From Kribbella sindirgiensis (lineage in GTDB: Bacteria; Actinomycetota; Actinomycetes; Propionibacteriales; Kribbellaceae), in contig NZ_SJKA01000004.1 in assembly GCF_004331435.1 (NCBI RefSeq), forward strand, positions 62,001-126,000: a stretch of DNA of 64,000 nt, in the 5' to 3' direction. A model generated the notes under the pieces. That model worked only from the letters and a program-made list of their open reading frames with translations. It ran no database searches and was not told where the DNA came from. The translations under genes and the position numbers were made by a program. Positions 51,987 through 60,300 of the stretch are shown here, piece by piece (within the stretch, counting starts at the first letter, position 1; the number at the start of each line of letters is the position of its first letter).

Positions 51987-53606
51987 TCATGTGGTGACGC
52001 CGTGGACGAGAGCGGCAGCGTGGTCGACGGCCGCGGCCACGTCACCGTCCGGTGGGAACAGCAGCGCCCGCCCGACCACGAGTCCGCGGACCGAGGGCAG
52101 TTCGAGCGCCTTACCCCACGAGGCGTAGGTCGCTTCCGGCTCCGCGGTCGGATCGCCACCGAGCAGCAGCGTCGGCAGAGTCGTTGCCTCCATCACCCGA
52201 TCGAGCTCGTCGACGACCGGCAGCTTGAGCCAGGTGTACGCACTCGTCGCGCCGAGACCGGACGCGATCTGGATCGACTTGATGACCGAGTCGGGGTCGA
52301 GCAGGTTCGCGACCCGGCCGTCCTCGCCGCGCGTCGACCAGAACGGCTCCACCATCGCCATCAGCTTGTGCTCGGCCAGCCCGGTCACCGCCGCGGCACT
52401 GCTCTCCAGCGTCGCCACGGTCCCCGGATCACCGAGGTCGATCCGAGTCAGCATCTTCCCGCCGTCGAGCCGCCGCGTGGCGATCTCGTCAGCGCTCCGG
52501 TAGGCCGTGAACCGGTCGTCCAACTCGAACGCCGCTCCCTGCAGGCCGCCCCGGTTCATCGACCCGATGACGACCTTGCCCTCCAACGCACCGAGCAGCA
52601 GCAGGTCCTCCAGCACGTCCGGAGTCGCCAGTACGCCGTCCACACCCGGCCGCTGCAACGCGATCAGCAACCGGGCAATCAGATCGGCCCGGCTCCCCAT
52701 CGCCATCCGATCGCCCCGCACGCCCAACGCCCCTCGCGCCGGATGATCAGCAGCCACGATCAGCAGCCGCCCGTCATCCCCCACCAACGCCCGAGTACGC
52801 CGCTGCAACCACCCCTCAGCCACCCGCTCCGGATGCCGAACCCGAATCTCCGTCAACTCCCCCAACCGCTCCCCAACCCCCCGAACCAACCCAACCCGCC
52901 CCACCCCACCAAGACCGGCGTCGGTCGAGTGAGTTGAGTCGATCGCGGCTTCCGTCAGGCTTGCCTCGTCTTCGAGGACCTGTCCGGCGTCCTCCTCCGG
53001 CTCCGGAACACTCGCTTCCCGCGCGTCCCCCGACACCCCGGGGTTGAACACCACGGTCGGTTGCTGGTCAGCGGGCGGCTCCTCCGCCGGCGGGGTGGGC
53101 GGGACCGCGGGTGGTGTGGTCGCAGGTGGTTGGCTTGCGGTGGGTGCGGGCAGTGTTGCTCGCTGCTCTCCACGGACCGTTTGACCACTCACCTGATGAC
53201 CTGGAGAAGCCTCCACCCTGGCCAACTGTTCCTCAAGCCCAGCCTGCTCACCCGCGGCCTGCTCGCCAACGGCCTGTTCGTCCGTGGTCTGTTGCTGGGC
53301 AGGGGGTTCGGGGGTGAGGTTCAGGTTGCCGATTACCGTTGTTTGGCCGTCGGGTGATGTGGGATGGGTGTCCATCATCACCGTCACGTCGTCAGGACCG
53401 GGTGCGCCCGGGCGAGGCACGACGACCGTCGGGTCGTTCAAACCCGCGGTCGGCGTCTGCGAACCCGGCGGCGTCGGCCGATTGGCGACGACCGTGGGGT
53501 CGTTGGGACCCGGCGTGAGAGTTGTAGCGTCTGGGTCTTCGTGAGGGCGCTGGATCGGAAGCGGGCGGGCGTGTTCGGAGTACTGGTCTTCCTCGTGGGA
53601 GGTCAT
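51987..53606 (-). CDS. Cgl0159-type aldolase with long disordered N-terminal extension
   Basis: A 539-residue protein. The C-terminal 290 residues (about 250-539, from TEIRVRHPERVAE) are a (beta/alpha)8 aldolase of the Cgl0159 family found in iol clusters, likely cleaving 2-deoxy-5-keto-gluconate-6-phosphate (IolJ role). Residues 1-245 are Pro/Thr/Glu-rich and have repeated motifs: NDPTVV at 35-40 and 57-62, DDVTVM at 72-77, QTTVIG at 88-93, QPTVV at 182-186, and GEQA triplicates at about 114-126. The ATG at 53606 overlaps the iolC stop (ATGA) and has GGAGG at 7 nt, so the extension is probably translated. Its role is unknown. Confidence 0.8.
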   Translation of the reverse strand: MTSHEEDQYSEHARPLPIQRPHEDPDATTLTPGPNDPTVVANRPTPPGSQTPTAGLNDPTVVVPRPGAPGPDDVTVMMDTHPTSPDGQTTVIGNLNLTPEPPAQQQTTDEQAVGEQAAGEQAGLEEQLARVEASPGHQVSGQTVRGEQRATLPAPTASQPPATTPPAVPPTPPAEEPPADQQPTVVFNPGVSGDAREASVPEPEEDAGQVLEDEASLTEAAIDSTHSTDAGLGGVGRVGLVRGVGERLGELTEIRVRHPERVAEGWLQRRTRALVGDDGRLLIVAADHPARGALGVRGDRMAMGSRADLIARLLIALQRPGVDGVLATPDVLEDLLLLGALEGKVVIGSMNRGGLQGAAFELDDRFTAYRSADEIATRRLDGGKMLTRIDLGDPGTVATLESSAAAVTGLAEHKLMAMVEPFWSTRGEDGRVANLLDPDSVIKSIQIASGLGATSAYTWLKLPVVDELDRVMEATTLPTLLLGGDPTAEPEATYASWGKALELPSVRGLVVGRALLFPPDGDVAAAVDHAAALVHGVTT

Positions 53607-54544
53607 GATTCGGCCTCCAGATGGGCGAGGACCTCGTCGGTCGTGGGCATGGCGGTGGAGCATTCGAGACGGGAGGCGACGATCGCGCCCGCGGTGTTCG
53701 CGAACCGGATGATCTTCTCGAGCGGCCAGCCCGACAGGAGCCCATGACAGAGCGCCCCACCGAACCCATCCCCGGCACCGAGTCCGTTGACCACCTCGAC
53801 CGGGTACGGCGGGACCTCGACGCGCTCGTCCCGGGTCCGGGCGAGCGTGCCGCGCGGACCCTGCTTCACGACGGCCAGGTCGAGACCGCGGTCGAGCAGC
53901 GCCTGCGCGGCCTTGTCGGGATCGGTCTCGCCGACGGCCACCTCGCACTCCTCACGGTTGCCGACAGCAACCGTGCAGTACTCGAGCGCGCGCGACACCT
54001 GCTCGTGGGCCTCCGTCGGGTCCGCCCAGAACATCGGGCGGTAGTCGAGGTCGAGCACCGTGATCGGGCGCCGCCCGCGAGCCTCCCAGGCGGCGAAGTG
54101 CGCGGATCGCGACGGCTCGGCGGACAGGCCGGTCACCGTGGACCAGTAGATACGCGCGTCCCGGATCGCGTCCAGGTCGAGCTCCGACGGGTTGATGACC
54201 AGGTCGGGTGCCTTCGGGAAGCGGTAGAAGTAGAGCGGGAAGTTGTCCGGCGGGAAGATCTCGCAGAACGTGATCGGCGTCGGCAGGCCGTCGACTCCGG
54301 AGACGAAGCGGTCGTCGACCCCGAGTTCGCCGAGCGTGCGGTGGATGAACACGCCGAACGGGTCGTTCCCGGTCCGGCTGATCACCGCCGACTTGCGCCC
54401 GTGCCGCGCCGCCGCCACCGCTACGTTCGTCGCGCTCCCACCGAGGAACTTGCCGAACGAGGTGACATCTTCCAGATGCGTCCCGATCTGCAGCGGGTAC
54501 AGGTCGACCCCGATGCGCCCGATCGTCAGTACGTCGTCCACCAT
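53603..54544 (-). CDS. iolC: 5-dehydro-2-deoxygluconokinase
   Basis: A 313-residue PfkB-fold kinase that phosphorylates 2-deoxy-5-keto-gluconate. The motif FLGGSATNVAVAAARHG and the GAGD loop in NGLGAGDGFGGALCHG are clear. The ATG at 54544 starts MVDDVLTIGRIGVDLYPLQI; the frame is open further upstream. It is coupled to the aldolase gene. Confidence 0.93.
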   Translation of the reverse strand: MVDDVLTIGRIGVDLYPLQIGTHLEDVTSFGKFLGGSATNVAVAAARHGRKSAVISRTGNDPFGVFIHRTLGELGVDDRFVSGVDGLPTPITFCEIFPPDNFPLYFYRFPKAPDLVINPSELDLDAIRDARIYWSTVTGLSAEPSRSAHFAAWEARGRRPITVLDLDYRPMFWADPTEAHEQVSRALEYCTVAVGNREECEVAVGETDPDKAAQALLDRGLDLAVVKQGPRGTLARTRDERVEVPPYPVEVVNGLGAGDGFGGALCHGLLSGWPLEKIIRFANTAGAIVASRLECSTAMPTTDEVLAHLEAES

Positions 54545-54578
54545 CAGACCATCCCATCCACGCGGGTCCCGGCGGCGG

Positions 54579-55463
54579 TCATTCGAGCCCCGCCGCGATC
54601 GACCGCAGGTGCGCGACACTCGCCCGTACGTCGGCCAGCGGCCCGTCGTCGACCGGGCGCGCGCGCAGGATCGTGTCCTGTTCGAGCACATACCACCCGT
54701 CGTACCCGGACTTCTCGAGCGTGCTGACGATCGTGGCGATGTCGATGTCACCGGCTCCGAGCGGCCGGTACATCCCGGCGCGTACGGCGTCCGTGTACGA
54801 GACCTCACCGGCCTGCACCCGCGCGGCCCAGGCGGCGTCGACGTCCTTGAGGTGCGTGTGGCGGATCCGCGACGTGTGCTCGACCGCCAGCGCCACGGGG
54901 TCGACCCCGCCGATCAGCAGGTGGCCGGTGTCGAGCGTGAGGCCGATCGACGAACCGTTCAGCACCTGTTCGACGTCGTCAGCGTTCTCGACCATGGTCC
55001 CCACATGCGGGTGGACAGTCGCCAGTACGCCCCGGGAGGCAGCGAGCGCCGACAGCCGGTCCAGGTTCGCGAGCAGCACCTCCCAGCCGGCCGAGTCCAG
55101 CACAGGCCGGCCGTCGTACCCGTCCTGGCCGGTCGCCGCGGCGAGGACCAGGGTCCCGGCGCCGGCGGCGACGAAGCCTTCGAGCGCGGTGGCGACCTCG
55201 GGCGCGGGATCGTGCGACGGGTCGTGCAGTACGACCGGCACGAAGCCGCCGACGGCCCGAAGACCGACGTCTGCCAGGGTTTTCGCCTTCTCCTCCGGTT
55301 CGTCCGGCAGGAACCCGTCCGGGCCGAACTCGGTCGCCGCCAGCCCGACCGCGCGCATCTCGGCGAGCACCGTCGCGGCGTCGTACTGCCAGCCCCAGTC
55401 CGGCACCTCGCACACGCCCCACGAGATCGGGGCACCGGCGATCCGGGCAGCAAGTTCAGTCAT
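54579..55463 (-). CDS. iolE: TIM-barrel enzyme, probable inosose dehydratase
   Basis: A 294-residue AP-endonuclease-2-fold protein. The start GAPISWGVCEVPDWGWQ is the typical actinobacterial IolE-type N-terminus. Metal ligands are in ATVHPHVGTMVE, LTLDTGHLLIGG and YVLEQDTIL. The ATG at 55463 is chosen because the frame continues to 55562 without homology. It is 11 nt downstream of the first iolG-like gene. Confidence 0.85.
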   Translation of the reverse strand: MTELAARIAGAPISWGVCEVPDWGWQYDAATVLAEMRAVGLAATEFGPDGFLPDEPEEKAKTLADVGLRAVGGFVPVVLHDPSHDPAPEVATALEGFVAAGAGTLVLAAATGQDGYDGRPVLDSAGWEVLLANLDRLSALAASRGVLATVHPHVGTMVENADDVEQVLNGSSIGLTLDTGHLLIGGVDPVALAVEHTSRIRHTHLKDVDAAWAARVQAGEVSYTDAVRAGMYRPLGAGDIDIATIVSTLEKSGYDGWYVLEQDTILRARPVDDGPLADVRASVAHLRSIAAGLE

Positions 55464-55474
55464 CTCGAAACCCT

Positions 55475-56461
55475 TCACAGCGTGACGACGCGGTTCTCGT
55501 GGCGGGACAGTTCGCAGGCGTCGGCGATCCGGAACGCGGCGAGCGCGTCCCAGACCGTGCACGGCACCTCGCGGGTCCCGGCGACGACCTCGGTGAAGGC
55601 GGTCAGCTCCGCGACGTACGCGGGCTGGAAGCGGTCCATGAACGTCATGTGCGGCGGTCCCTCGGGGAAGCTGACTCCCGGCTCCGCCGACCGCAGCGCG
55701 GTGTGTGAGTCCAGTCCGACCGCGATCGACCCGAGGCTGCCGTGCAACTCCATCCGTACGTCGTGCCCGGCGCCGTTGTACCGGGTCCCGCTGACCGCGA
55801 CGAACGTACCGTCGTCGAGCGTCAGCAGCGCGGCCGCCGAGTCCACGTCGCCGTACTCGCCGAAGAACGTCTCGCCGCGGTTCGCGCCGGTGGCGTAGAC
55901 GCTGACGACCTCGCGGCCGGTGACGTAGCGGATGATGTCGAAGTCGTGCACCGTGCAGTCGCGGAAGAAACCACCGCTCTGCGGGATGTACTCGCGGTGC
56001 GGCGGGAACGCGTCGTTCGTGTTCGCCCGGATGTGGTGCACGAACCCGAGCTCGCCGGCCTGTACGGCCGCCCGCGCCGCCTGGTACCCGGCGTCGAACC
56101 GGCGCTGGAAACCGATGTGCACCGGCACCGAGGACGCCTCGACGAGCTCGACCACCCGCGAGGTCTCCGCCAGGTCGAGCGCGACCGGCTTCTCACAGAA
56201 CGTCGGCACGCCGGCCGCCAAACCCAACGAGATCAACGAAGCGTGCGCGGACGTCGCCGCCGCGATGACGAACCCGTCCAGGCCGGACGCGAGCAGCGCC
56301 GGTACGTCGGGAACCGACGTGACGCCCAGCTCCTTCGCGACCGCCTGGGCCCGGGCCGGGTCCGCGTCGGCGACGACCACCTGATCCACCGCCGGCAACT
56401 CCTTCAGCGTCGCGGCGTGGAACGCCCCGATCCGCCCGACCCCGACCAACCCGATCCGCAT
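55475..56461 (-). CDS. iolG: inositol 2-dehydrogenase
   Basis: A 328-residue Gfo/Idh/MocA oxidoreductase. The Rossmann motif is MRIGLVGVGRIGAFHAATL and the catalytic Lys is in TFCEKPVALDLAETS. The segment SGGFFRDCTVHDFDIIRYV is highly characteristic of inositol dehydrogenases. It is the first gene of the inositol operon, divergent from the GntR regulator. Confidence 0.92.
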   Translation of the reverse strand: MRIGLVGVGRIGAFHAATLKELPAVDQVVVADADPARAQAVAKELGVTSVPDVPALLASGLDGFVIAAATSAHASLISLGLAAGVPTFCEKPVALDLAETSRVVELVEASSVPVHIGFQRRFDAGYQAARAAVQAGELGFVHHIRANTNDAFPPHREYIPQSGGFFRDCTVHDFDIIRYVTGREVVSVYATGANRGETFFGEYGDVDSAAALLTLDDGTFVAVSGTRYNGAGHDVRMELHGSLGSIAVGLDSHTALRSAEPGVSFPEGPPHMTFMDRFQPAYVAELTAFTEVVAGTREVPCTVWDALAAFRIADACELSRHENRVVTL

Positions 56462-56603
56462 CCGCGCTGCCCCTCTCGAAGAACAGGCGCGCCACAGCCC
56501 CTGCGGCGCGCTGGTTGCCGTTCAGCTTTCCGGCCCGTGCGGGGGGTGTCAATACTTTGTTAACACATTCTCACGTACGGACATGACCGGGTAACATCCG
56601 CTT
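56462..56603. promoter_or_regulatory. iol divergent control region with TGTTAACA palindrome
   Basis: The 142-nt region between iolG and the GntR gene. TGTTAACA (56558-56565) is a perfect 8-bp palindrome flanked by A/T-rich sequence, and TGTCAA (56547-56552) gives TTGACA on the minus strand. It is the natural place for the operator of the GntR/HutC-type regulator, whose sites are usually GT-x-TA-x-AC-like. Confidence 0.5.
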
Positions 56604-57341
56604 ATGAATGCCCTGCCGATCCAGCTCGATCGGAGCAGCCCCGTGCCGCTGTACCACCAGCTGGCCGAGCAGCTGACGGCCGCGATCACCGACGGCCGGT
56701 TGCGGCCGGGCGACCCGTTCGAGAACGAGATCGGCATGTCCGACCGGCTGAACCTGTCGCGTCCGACGGTCCGGCGGGCGATCTCCGAGCTGGTCAACCA
56801 GGGCCTGCTGGTCCGTCGCCGCGGCATCGGCACCACGGTCGCGAACCAGATGGTGCACCGCAAGGCCGAGCTGACCAGCCTGTACGACGACCTTGCCCGC
56901 GAGGGCCGGACGCCGCGGACCGAGGTGCTCGCGCTGGACTGCGCGGCGCAGGACGACCGCGCCGCCGCCGTCCTCGAGGTCCCGCCCGGCACCCCGCTGG
57001 TCGCGATCGTCCGGCTCCGGTACGCCGACGACCTGCCGCTCGCGATCATGCGCAACTGGCTGCCGCCGGCCCTCGACGACCTGACGTTGGAGGAGCTCAC
57101 GAAGGACGGTCTGTACGCCGTCCTGCGGGCCCGCGGGATCCGCCCGACGGTCGCGCGGCAACGCATCGGCGCCCGCAACGCGACCGCCGAGGAACGCCGT
57201 ACCTTGCACATGTCGAAGGCAGAGCCGCTCATCACCATGACCCGCTCCGCCTACGCCGCCGACGGCTCCCCCGTCGAATACGGAAACCACTGCTACCGCG
57301 CCGACCAGTACTCCGTCGACGTGGTCGTCTCCGAACGCTGA
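56604..57341 (+). CDS. GntR family regulator of the inositol cluster
   Basis: A 245-residue HutC/UTRA-type regulator. HTH is in FENEIGMSDRLNLSRPTVRR, with the wing LVRRRGIGTTV, and the UTRA domain ends PVEYGNHCYRADQYSVDV. It is divergent from iolG, so it is the probable iol repressor with an inositol-derived effector. A paralogue at 37439-38182 is very similar. Its 3' end adjoins a perfect hairpin. Confidence 0.92.
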   Translation: MNALPIQLDRSSPVPLYHQLAEQLTAAITDGRLRPGDPFENEIGMSDRLNLSRPTVRRAISELVNQGLLVRRRGIGTTVANQMVHRKAELTSLYDDLAREGRTPRTEVLALDCAAQDDRAAAVLEVPPGTPLVAIVRLRYADDLPLAIMRNWLPPALDDLTLEELTKDGLYAVLRARGIRPTVARQRIGARNATAEERRTLHMSKAEPLITMTRSAYAADGSPVEYGNHCYRADQYSVDVVVSER

Positions 57342-57384
57342 CGTCCGAAGAACCGGTGAGACGTCTCGCCGGTTCTTCGGACGT
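57341..57384. terminator. bidirectional hairpin between GntR gene and gdh
   Basis: A 16-bp perfect stem (57341-57356 with 57369-57384, starting ACGTCCGAAGAACCGG). The 12-nt loop TGAGACGTCTCG can extend the helix with one T-G pair. The first base is the last base of the GntR stop codon and the minus-strand gdh stop is at 57394. It should terminate both convergent genes. Confidence 0.88.
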
Positions 57385-57393
57385 AACGGGAGG

Positions 57394-60300
57394 TCAGGCC
57401 TGGTTGGCGATCAGGGTTCGGACCAGGCGGAGGCCTACTGAGAGGTGGGCGAGTTCGGGGCCTTCGGTTTCGACGATTTCTTCCAGCATGGTGGCAGCCC
57501 GGGCCAGTGCGGTGGCGTTCTGGTCCTGCCAGGTGATGACGCGGTCCTCGGGGTCGGCCGACGGGTCGGTCGTGGCGAGGACCTGCTGGGTGAGACGGGC
57601 GTGGACGGCGTGCAGGTCGTCGCGGAGCGCCGCGCGGGCCATGGTCTGCCAGCGGTCGGTACGCGGCAGGCCGATGATCCGCTCCAGGAAGCGGCCCAGC
57701 TCCAGCCGCTCGCCGAGGGCGAAGTGGACCTTGGCGACCTCGAGGATGTCGATGTCCTCGCGCGACGCGGTCTCCACGATCCCGAGACCGGCGTACGCCG
57801 GCGGCAGCACCGCGATCCGGGTCGCGAAGTCGTCCGAAACCCCCTTCTGCAGCAGGGCTTCGCGCCGCTGCTCGAACAGCGCCAGCTCACGACCACGCAG
57901 TACGTCGGGCAACGCCGACGTCAGCTTCGCGATCCCCGGGCCGAAGAACTCGATCAGCTCCTCGATGTCGACCGGGGGCCGCCGGTTGCTGACCAGCCAA
58001 CGGGTGGCGCGCTCGACCAGCGTCCGCGTCTCGAGCCGCATGTGCGTCTGCGTCCCGGCGTCGACCACGTTGTCGAGCTCGGCGTTGCTCGACAGCAGTT
58101 CAGGCTGCGAGAAGATCCGCGACGCGGCCAGGTTCGCCCGGACCACGTCCTCGATGCTCCCGCCGGTCTCCAGCGAGAGCCGGTGGTACGCCGTGATGCC
58201 CGACGTGTTCACGAACTCGTTGACGACCTGGGTCGTGATGATCTCGCGGCGCAGCTGGTGACTCTGGATCTGGTCGGTGAACCGCTCCTGGATCGCCTTC
58301 GGGAAGTAGCTGGCGAGCTTGTGCGCCAGGTACGGGTCGTCCGGCAGCGACGTCTTCAGCAGCTCGGCGTCGAGCACGATCTTGGTGTACGCGATCAGCA
58401 CCGACAGCTCCGGCGACGTCAACCCACCTCCCTCCGCCTTGCGCTTCTTGAACTCGGTGACGCTCGGCAGGAACTCCAGCTGCCGGTCCAGCAGCCCTTC
58501 CTTCTCGAGCCGCCGGACCCAGTCCTGGTGGACGTGCATCAGCGCCGGCGCCTGCTCGGCCGCGTTCGCCAGGGCGATGTTCTGCCGGTAGTTGCTCTTC
58601 AGCACCAGCGCCCCGACCTCGTCGGTCATCGACGCGATGATGTCGTTGCGCTGCTTCTCGGTCAGGTCGCCGTCGGCGACAACCTTGTCCAGCAGGATCT
58701 TGATGTTCACCTCGTGGTCGGAGGTGTCCACACCGGCCACGTTGTCGATGAAGTCGGTGTTGATCCGGCCGCCGGCCGCGGCGTACTCGATCCGGCCGAG
58801 CTGGGTGAAGCCGAGGTTGCCACCCTCGCCGACCGCGCGGGCGCGCAGGTCGGACCCGTTGATCCGGATCGCGTCGTTGGCCTTGTCGCCGACGTCCGCG
58901 TTCGACTCGCCGGACGACTTAACGTAGGTGCCGATGCCGCCGTTCCAGAACAGGTCGACCGGCGCCTTCAGGATCGCGTTCATCAGCTCGGCCGGCGTCA
59001 ACGTCGGCGCAGTGCTCTCGATCCCGAGCGCGGCACGGACCTCGACGGAGATCGGGATCGCCTTGTCGGTGCGCGGGAACACCCCGCCACCGGCGGAGAT
59101 CAGGGACCTGTCGTAGTCCGCCCACGACGACCGCGGCAGGTCGAACAGCCGCCGCCGTTCCGCGAACGACGAGGCGGCGTCGGGCGTCGGGTCGAGGAAG
59201 ATGTGCCGGTGGTCGAACGCGGCCACCAGCCGGATGTGCTCGGACAGCAGCATCCCGTTGCCGAACACGTCACCGGACATGTCGCCGACACCGACGGTCG
59301 TGAAGTCCTCGCTCTGGCAGTCGTGGCCCATCTCGCGGAAGTGCCGCTCGACCGACTCCCACGCGCCGCGGGCGGTGATGCCCATCGCCTTGTGGTCGTA
59401 CCCGACCGAGCCGCCGGACGCGAACGCGTCACCGAGCCAGAACCCGTACTCCTTGGCGACGCCGTTGGCGATGTCCGAGAACGTCGCCGTGCCTTTGTCG
59501 GCCGCGACGACGAGATAGGCGTCGTCACCGTCGTACCGGACCACGGACGCGGGCGGAACGATGTCACCGGCAACAATGTTGTCGGTGATGTCGAGCAGCC
59601 CGGAGATGAAGGTCTTGTACGACGCGATGCCCTCGGCCAGCCACGCGTCCCGGTCGACCGACGGATCCGGCAACTGCTTGGCGTAGAACCCGCCCTTCGC
59701 ACCGACCGGCACGATCACCGAGTTCTTCACCATCTGCGCCTTCACCAGGCCGAGCACCTCGGTGCGGAAGTCCTCCCGCCGGTCCGACCAGCGCAGACCG
59801 CCGCGCGCGACTGCGCCGAACCGCAGGTGCACACCCTCGACCTGCGGCGAGTACACGAAGATCTCGTACGCCGGGCGCGGCTGCGGCAGGTCCGGGATCG
59901 CCTTCGGTTCCAGCTTCAGCGAGATGTACGACCGCGGCTTCCCGTCGGCGCCCGGCTGGAAGTAGTTCGTCCGCAGCGTCGCCTTCATGACGGTCAGGTA
60001 CGAACGCAGGATGCGGTCCTCGTCCAGGCTCTGCACCGTGTCGAGCGCCGCCAGGATCTCCTTCTCCAGCTGGTCGGTGCGCATCGTCCGGTCCGGGTCG
60101 TCGGCCGGTCCGCGTGCCGGGTCGAAGCTGGTCTCGAACAGCTGCACCAGCAGACTCGCCACGTCCACGTGGTTGAGGAACGTGTTGTGGATGTAGTCCC
60201 GGCTGAACGGCGTGCCACCTTGCCGGAGGTAGCACTGGTACGCACGCAGGATCGACACCTGCCGCCAGCTGAGGCTGCCACGCAGCACCAGTGCGTTCAG

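Noticed and set aside
51096..52937. A 613-codon plus-strand frame across iolB and the aldolase
   Set aside because: It is antisense to two conserved inositol genes and has no domain or start-site support.
52936..53606. The idea that the aldolase extension is a separate gene or out-of-frame artefact
   Set aside because: The frame is continuous and its ATG has a perfect ribosome-binding site and an ATGA overlap with iolC, so I annotate one long protein and flag it instead.
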